Positions 58,670-64,000 of a stretch of 64,000 nt of DNA are shown here, in pieces. The DNA comes from Porodaedalea pini. Its lineage: Eukaryota; Basidiomycota; Agaricomycetes; Hymenochaetales; Hymenochaetaceae. The stretch is from NCBI GenBank assembly GCA_002794775.1, contig NBAY01000008.1, positions 186,001 through 250,000 on the forward strand, in the 5' to 3' direction. The notes below the pieces were generated by a model, which was not told the origin of the DNA, searched no databases, and saw nothing but the letters and a program-made list of their open reading frames with translations. Positions within the stretch are counted from its first letter, which is position 1; every line of letters begins with the position of its first letter. The translations under genes were made by a program, and so were the position numbers.

Positions 58670-58698
58670 TCCCCAAACACGAACATCTTTTCAGCCAT
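57534..58698 (-). CDS. SPT3: SAGA/TFIID-related histone-fold subunit SPT3 (copy A)
   Basis: The protein starts MAEKMFVFGEVQDPNQDTVNLVEDIVRSQIIEL, joined to IIQARALATRRGARYVTAEDLIFLIRHDRGKVNRLRTYLSWKDVRKHAKD. That is the first histone fold of SPT3. The second fold starts KITVKLPWEITAIYSEVL and continues SFTYRKSKRFREFLNL and IVGFLAFEMVRALTIGGL. Two introns lie inside the chain: one of 60 nt after LEDGAD (joining to DKLASKAQ) and one after TYRK. SPT3 is a SAGA subunit that helps deliver TBP to TATA promoters. The stop is at 57534-57536. A second copy lies at 62865-64000. Confidence 0.93.
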
Positions 58699-58786
58699 GG
58701 TGTGTGAGCTTTGCTACAATGAGCTCAATAGCGGAAGACATGCGCACCATTTGGGAGATCTCCTGGGTGTACTTGTATTCCCTCAT
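58691..58786 (-). promoter_or_regulatory. Possible uORF overlapping the SPT3 start
   Basis: ATG at 58786 opens 31 codons that end in a TGA overlapping the SPT3 start region (ATGGCTGA). If it lies in the mRNA leader it would limit translation of SPT3. The leader extent is unknown. Confidence 0.3.
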
Positions 58787-59913
58787 CCCGCGTTCTTCTT
58801 GAACCGGTACAGCTACTTTTTTGAGGACTATAGGTACTGTCATAAACAGTGGAATTGCGCTGCCGGCCTGAAGGGCGGTTGCAAAGCTCCGAGTTGCACA
58901 ACAGCACAAGGCAGACACTCGCGTATGATAATCCCGGCCGCAATGGAAGGCTACAATGTCAAACACACTTACACAGTAGTGAATTCTCACACATGATGTG
59001 ACAGTCGAGAGTCGAGACATGCCTACTCACCGGAACCCAAGTCGCAATCGTTCCCTTCGACCGAGCCTTACTTTCGCGCTGTATATCCAGGACTGGGTCG
59101 CCCTTATCCAGGTCTAGGTTATCTGATCGGCGACTCCTCGAGGCCGCAAGCGCAAGTATGCTCCTGGCACACGAAGGCGGGAGCGAAGCCGAAGCCTGAG
59201 TACGCCATCAGACTCGTCTATATCCGTCAGCTCGAAAATTCTAGCCAATAAGAGGTTGAAGTGTATGCCTCTGAAGCTTGCTTTTTATTTTGAACGATTA
59301 CTGTCTAAATGCGCTAGTGCAGGGTGAACTGGACAATATTAATTTCCTCATGTTGTAGTTCACGATGGTGTGTAGCCTTCTACTTTGTATGCATATCAGT
59401 CTCGTAGGCATTAGAATTCCATTCGTTGTATCGGAAGTTCGGAACATCCAGTTTAAGAGTGAAAGTCAGGTTATGTTCGGATGCCATGAATCTACAGAAC
59501 TGCAGGTAAGATTGGCACCCACATCATGTCGGCAATCTGCGCGCGACACCGTCTCGACTCTCGACACCGAGCGTGTATCACTGTATGTACTATATCAAGC
59601 TTCTTCAAGCAGCAAGCCCGATCCAGTCCGCTCTTCATTGGTCAATGAACTGACCTTGACGGACGAGGAATTATACAAGAGCTCGGTCCTCGTCTAGAAG
59701 GAAGAGCGTGCCCGGTGTTTGGAACATCCTGCTTGCCCGTTCTCAGGCTTGAACCAATAGCTTTCGTGCGTTCGTGAGGCCGGATGCCCGAATGCACGCG
59801 TGAGGCTGATCCATTGGCGGCAATCGCTATGAATACTTATCACACATTGAGGTCATAACCGACGGATCTAAGCTCAGGCCTCTCTGACTCCCTCTACTTC
59901 TCTTACTGTGACG
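58699..59913. other. Intergenic, SPT3 to the 4CL-like gene
   Basis: No firm gene. On the reverse strand there is an upstream ORF of 32 codons (58786 to 58691) whose stop overlaps the SPT3 ATG. A forward frame (59365-59697) lacks support. A TATA-poor stretch with ccattgg near 59812 and acgcgt near 59798 is the likely 4CL promoter. Confidence 0.35.
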
Positions 59914-62228
59914 ATGGCCTCGAAGATCTACCCATCCATCCTGCCTCCAGTCGATACTCCCGAATGCTCTGTCTACTCACACCTCTTCCCGAAGTTCGAC
60001 CGGTTCCCGAACGAGTCACCCGCGTTCATCGACGCGGATACCGGAGTCTCGCTCTCGCGCGGTGAGCTACGTGCGAAGACACTCGAGTTCGCCTATGGGC
60101 TGCGTCATTCACTACATACCGAGCTCGGCGGTCCGAAGCTTGTGCGCGGAGACACTGTGCTCGTGTTTAGGTGCGTCCTTTTGAGGATATCCGACTTGAT
60201 GCATGTACGATTTCTTTTCATTTTGTTTGGCAGTCCGAACAGCATCGCGTATCCTATTGTCGTGCTTGGCGCGTTCGCAGCAGGCTTGAAAGCGACGCTT
60301 GCCAATGCAGGGTATACGCCTCCGGAGCTAGCACACCAGTTCCATGACAGGTTCATCAACGAACACTCGCACTTGTTTTCAAAAGCTAACTACTATCGAT
60401 AGCGGTGCGCGTCTTGTAGTCGCGTTCCCAACGCTCGTCCCAATCGTGCTGCAGATGTTTGCATTTCTGAAAGTAGATCCGACTGAGGCGCGGAAAAGAA
60501 TCGTCATTGCAGGGTGGGGACTGCAAGACAAGGGCCCAAAAGACTTTGTGCAAATGGAAGAACTTCTTGGGAGTGGACAGCTGGAGACCGAGGAAAGATT
60601 CGATGGACTGCTTTCCAACGAAACGACACTTCTGTGCTATTCATCTGGTACGACTGGGAAGCCAAAGGGTGTGGAGGTAATGACTAAAAGAAAAGAAAAA
60701 TGTCGCATGCTCTGGGTTTAATCGAATTGATTACCCACAGACTACGCACAAGAATTTGAACTCATGCATGAACATGATTAGACCTATCTTCCTCTTAAGA
60801 CATGGCCAGGATGTGACAGTTGGGGTCCTGCCTTTCTTCCATATCTATGGTATGTCTGAAGGAAGATATGCTAAAGTCGGCGGGTTCTCAATGATATCAC
60901 AGGTGCCCTGAATATCCTTCAGTACTGCGTCCTGGACGGCGTTCCTGTCGTCGTGATGCCTCGCTTCGAGCCCGTCGCGTTCTGCAAAATAATTGAGCAA
61001 TACAAAGTTACCTTCGCTTTCATAGTCCCTCCAATTCTTGTCATCCTCTCTCGTCATCCCGGTAAGGTCTTATTCCATTTCACCGTAGCCTTAGCGTATT
61101 AAACCTCATTATATCTCCGTCAGCTGTGGACCAACACAATTTGACATCCCTTCAAAGGCTTGTTTCGGGTGCTGCACCTCTTGGTGCTAGTCTCACCAAG
61201 GCCGTCGTCGAAAGGCTGAAGTCGCGAGGAGCCAAAACATCAATCGTTCAGGTCTGAAATATACATGCTCCTTTATTTCAATGGTAGTAAAAGCTTTTAT
61301 ATAGGGCTACGGTCTCACGGAAACATCGCCGACCTCGCATATGCTTCCAGAGCCAGACTCAGAACGCAAAGTCGGCTCTATCGGGCTCCTTTTGCCAAAC
61401 CTGGAGGCGCGAATCGTCACAGATGACGGACATGATGCAGAAGAAGGCGAGCCGGGCGAATTGTGGATGCGCGGGCCTACGATTATGAAGGGCTACTTGA
61501 ACAATCCGGAGGCGACGCGAGAGTCGATCACACCTGATGGGTTCTTCAAGACGGGCGACGTTGCTATCATTGATAAAGAGGGTCATACGTATATTGTGGA
61601 TAGGAAGAAGGAGCTCATCAAGTTCAAGGTTAGAATTATTCCAGTGATATTTTGACATCAAGGTTATACTCATCGATTGTACTTGCCAGGGCTTCCAAGG
61701 TTAGCAAAAAGAAGCACCATCTCCCAATTTCACCCCCTCTAACAAGAAACATATAGTACCGCCTGCAGAGTTGGAAGCTGTTCTCTTGCAGCATCCAGAT
61801 ATTGCAGACGCCGGTGTCGTAGGTGTTATGTCGCATGCGGAAGCGACGGAACTTCCTCGGCAAGTCTTCCTTACATCCGGATCCTCTACGTCTATTAACA
61901 ACATGTCTACAGAGGGTATGTAGTACACGCCAAGGGACTCCCGGAATCTGAGAAGGAAAGGCAGTCGTTTGCTTCACTGGTGCAGAAGTGGATCGAGGGC
62001 CGCGTCGCAAGGCACAAATTTCTGCGTGGGGGCGTTGTTGTCATTGACGATGTTCCTAAGAGGTGAGACTTCCTTTTACACAGCCAGACTTATTCTCGAC
62101 GAATTTGACTATTGATATGCTCTTCTTGTAGTGCCTCCGGGAAAATCCTCCGGCGTGAACTGAGAGAGCGGGCGAAGAAGGAGTACGAAGCTCTTGAGAC
62201 CGCCGCCCCACCCAAAGCGAAACTCTGA
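59914..62228 (+). CDS. 4-coumarate:CoA ligase-like acyl-CoA synthetase, probable peroxisomal
   Basis: An ANL-superfamily enzyme of about 590 residues with many short introns. The P-loop motif A3 is LLCYSSGTTGKPKGVE; A4 is GVLPFFHIYGALNIL; A5 is GYGLTETSPTSHM; A7 is FFKTGDVAIIDKEG, followed by [26 protein letters not shown]; and A10 is PKSASGKILRRELRE, with the adenylation lysine. The protein ends APPKAKL; AKL fits the PTS1 peroxisomal signal. It forms CoA thioesters from a carboxylic acid with ATP; phenylpropanoid or fatty acids are candidates. Basidiomycetes have many such genes, so the substrate cannot be called. The start ATG at 59914 was chosen over an in-frame GTG. Confidence 0.92.
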
Positions 62229-62649
62229 GACCTTGTATTTCGGATTCCCGTGTTTTACGGTAGATGGAAGTCGTGGACCTATGGTTCCTGAGTGTGCGTT
62301 GGGACGGCATTGATTGTATAGTAGCGTTTACATTGGGGCACGTCTTGCTCGCTTCTTGGATATTTTATGGACCTCCATACTGTTTGTCTTGCTGCGACTC
62401 GGGGCTCTTTTGGAAGATTCATTGGGTACTTGAACAGGTCCTGTAGTGAAGTAGATCAACGGGTTGAGCCGGTCGCGCCTGTCACCGACTGCGAACCCAA
62501 TTTTCGCCATCGGGACGTTGGAAAACTTAGAGCCCGCTCGGCTGCATTTTCGCGAAGGATCACAATCTCTTGAGATCATGATTCGCGAGGTTGCACAACG
62601 AGGTAGAGCTTGGCTCAATCTCGTCACAGGGCTATCACAGGATTTCTTC
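62229..62649. other. Intergenic; left edge of duplication copy B
   Basis: No gene is seen. This is the 3' side of the 4CL-like gene. The break point to duplicated sequence lies at about 62650, where similarity to the DDI1 tail begins. Confidence 0.4.
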
Positions 62650-64000
62650 GGAGGAAACGTGGACTACATACGCTGCATCTTTGTTGTTCCAGTTTTAACT
62701 GATGTAACTCCCATGTCATAATTTTGCTTGTACGAACTTTGACGACACCCAAAGCATGTTTACTACATAATAATTATGGACTACACACAAGTACAGGAAT
62801 TGATACATGTAGATGTACAAAATGCCGATACATAGAAAAACACAGCAAACGAAAGCAAGGAAACTCAAATAAGGCTAACGCCTGTCCGTACAAGGCCTCC
62901 GCGCCAATTTCGCATACCTGCTGAACGATGGTGTGCCCAGTCGTTTTGCATCTTGGCGAAGGCGTCCTGGATATGCTCTGGCATCAAAGCAGTCCTTGCC
63001 TCTGGAGGAGGTAAAAACAAGGATGAGACCGGGACCGGTGCGTCCTCTCTATCTTCGTCATCCTCTCTTCTCCTCTTGCTGCTGCCACCTTCTAAGGGCC
63101 CGCCAGCCTTGCGTTTGCCAAGCACGGGTGAGGTGTGGTCCTCCAGAACTTGCGCTTCCTCGAGCGATTTCTTCACGTCCAGACCACCTATTGTGAGCGC
63201 ACGGACCATTTCAAAAGCAAGGAAGCCAACAATGTCGACGGTATCGTCGGCATTCTTGAGGTCGAGGGCAGGAGGAAGGTTGAGGAATTCGCGAAAGCGT
63301 TTAGCTGTTAAATAATCAGCTACTGCATAAAATCCTAGAGGATTAATCAACATACATTTACGATATGTGAATGATGCTTGTCGACAGTCTGAGTAGTGTT
63401 GATATTCTTCTCGTGTCATCTGCCGTGTTGCTTCATCTGCCTCTTTCAGTCGCTGAATTGAAGCTTCGTGCGCTTCTATGTCATCCTCGTCTTCTTCATC
63501 GTCAGATTGGTGGCCAGATTGTTTCAGCACTTCTGAGTAGATTGCAGTGATCTCCCATGGCAGTTTCACGGTTATCTTTTGCGCCTTGGAAGCAAGTTTG
63601 TCTGGAATATTAAAACTGAGATAACAAGCTCTAGACATATCAGTGGGAATGTACACATACCATCAGCACCATCTTCGAGGTTTTCCACTTCTACTGCTCC
63701 CCCTCCATCTCCACCCGAATCTTTGGCATGTTTACGAACATCCTTCCAGGAGAGGTATGTTCGCAAGCGGTTGACCTTTCCGCGGTCGTGGCGAATGAGG
63801 AAAATCAGATCCTCGGCCGTCACATAGCGCGCACCGCGGCGGGTGGCTAGAGCACGGGCCTGTATAATCTAAGTCGAGTAGATGCTATGAGCCTGAGGAA
63901 TCAGCGGCATTTCACAAGAAATAACACACGAGTTCGATGATCTGGCTACGAACGATATCCTCAACGAGATTGACAGTGTCTTGGTTTGGGTCTTGGACCT
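62650..64000. repeat. Segmental duplication, copy B (runs off the window)
   Basis: Copy B starts with a 45-bp relic of the DDI1 last exon (a 4-base insertion and a substitution break it) and continues through the SPT3 copy to the window end. Its right limit is not visible. Confidence 0.93.
62865..64000 (-). CDS. SPT3: SPT3 copy B, 5' partial (cut by the window end)
   Basis: This matches copy A over almost the whole protein. The stop is at 62865-62867 and the stop codon context differs by silent changes. The only amino-acid change seen is Asn to Gly in GGPLE[N/G]GSSKRRR. The first intron has one base fewer than in copy A (59 against 60 nt), with several substitutions; because that stretch is intronic both copies stay in frame. 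Only about the first ten codons are missing because the window ends. Either two functional SPT3 paralogues exist or the assembly has joined two haplotypes of one gene. Confidence 0.88.

Noticed and set aside
58857..59260. Possible exons of an extra reverse-strand gene upstream of SPT3
   Set aside because: Short open stretches with fair codon use exist on both strands (for example from 59210 downward), but no join gives an ATG-started protein that I recognise.
1..64000. tRNA genes, rRNA, transposons and CRISPR arrays
   Set aside because: I looked for B-box-like GGTTCGA patterns, terminal repeats, transposase or reverse transcriptase motifs and regular spacers, and saw none that would stand.

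Overview
The window is nuclear DNA of a filamentous basidiomycete, most likely an Agaricomycete. The evidence is the dense packing of intron-rich genes on both strands, introns mostly of about 45-75 nt with GT..AG ends, and the protein families present (an ACS/allantoate-type MFS permease, a SLIP-GC-like nuclear GTPase, a 4CL-like ligase, a fungal P450). No species can be named from sequence alone. I joined exons by eye from splice signals, reading frame and family conservation; where exon sums are given they were checked for a length divisible by three.

Layout. 0-7 kb: the tail of a PLP aminotransferase, an RRM protein, and an eIF4A-like protein of about 973 residues whose helicase motifs are nearly all degenerate. 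7-16.5 kb: ELP2 (Elongator), then mitochondrial genes PPT2 (ACP synthase), IBA57 (Fe-S), PET191 (complex IV) and HEM14 (haem), then GPN3, which carries an apparent one-base deletion in its P-loop. 17-26 kb: a disordered His/Ser/Tyr/Gly protein, PYM (exon-junction partner), a CCDC90/FMP32-like mitochondrial protein, a FAF1-like ribosome-biogenesis factor, an unrecognised disordered protein and a p27-autoantigen zinc-ribbon protein. 26-33 kb: an EDEM-type GH47 protein with a PA domain, APRT, ribosomal protein eS1 and ATG10. 33-47.3 kb: acetyl-CoA acetyltransferase, an MFS permease, an unrecognised acidic protein, a SLIP-GC-like GTPase and a small membrane protein. 48-57.5 kb: an unrecognised protein, a P450, YIH1/IMPACT, ATG29 and DDI1. 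57.5-64 kb: SPT3, a 4CL-like ligase with a peroxisomal tail, and a second near-identical SPT3 copy cut by the window end.

Most genes are housekeeping. Five pairs are head-to-head with spacers of about 70-180 bp (IBA57/PET191, CCDC90-like/FAF1-like, p27-like/EDEM, eS1/ATG10, YIH1/ATG29). The most unusual items are the conserved-fold but catalytically dead eIF4A-like protein, the segmental duplication of SPT3, and the GPN3 frameshift. I see no transposon, CRISPR array, tRNA or rRNA.
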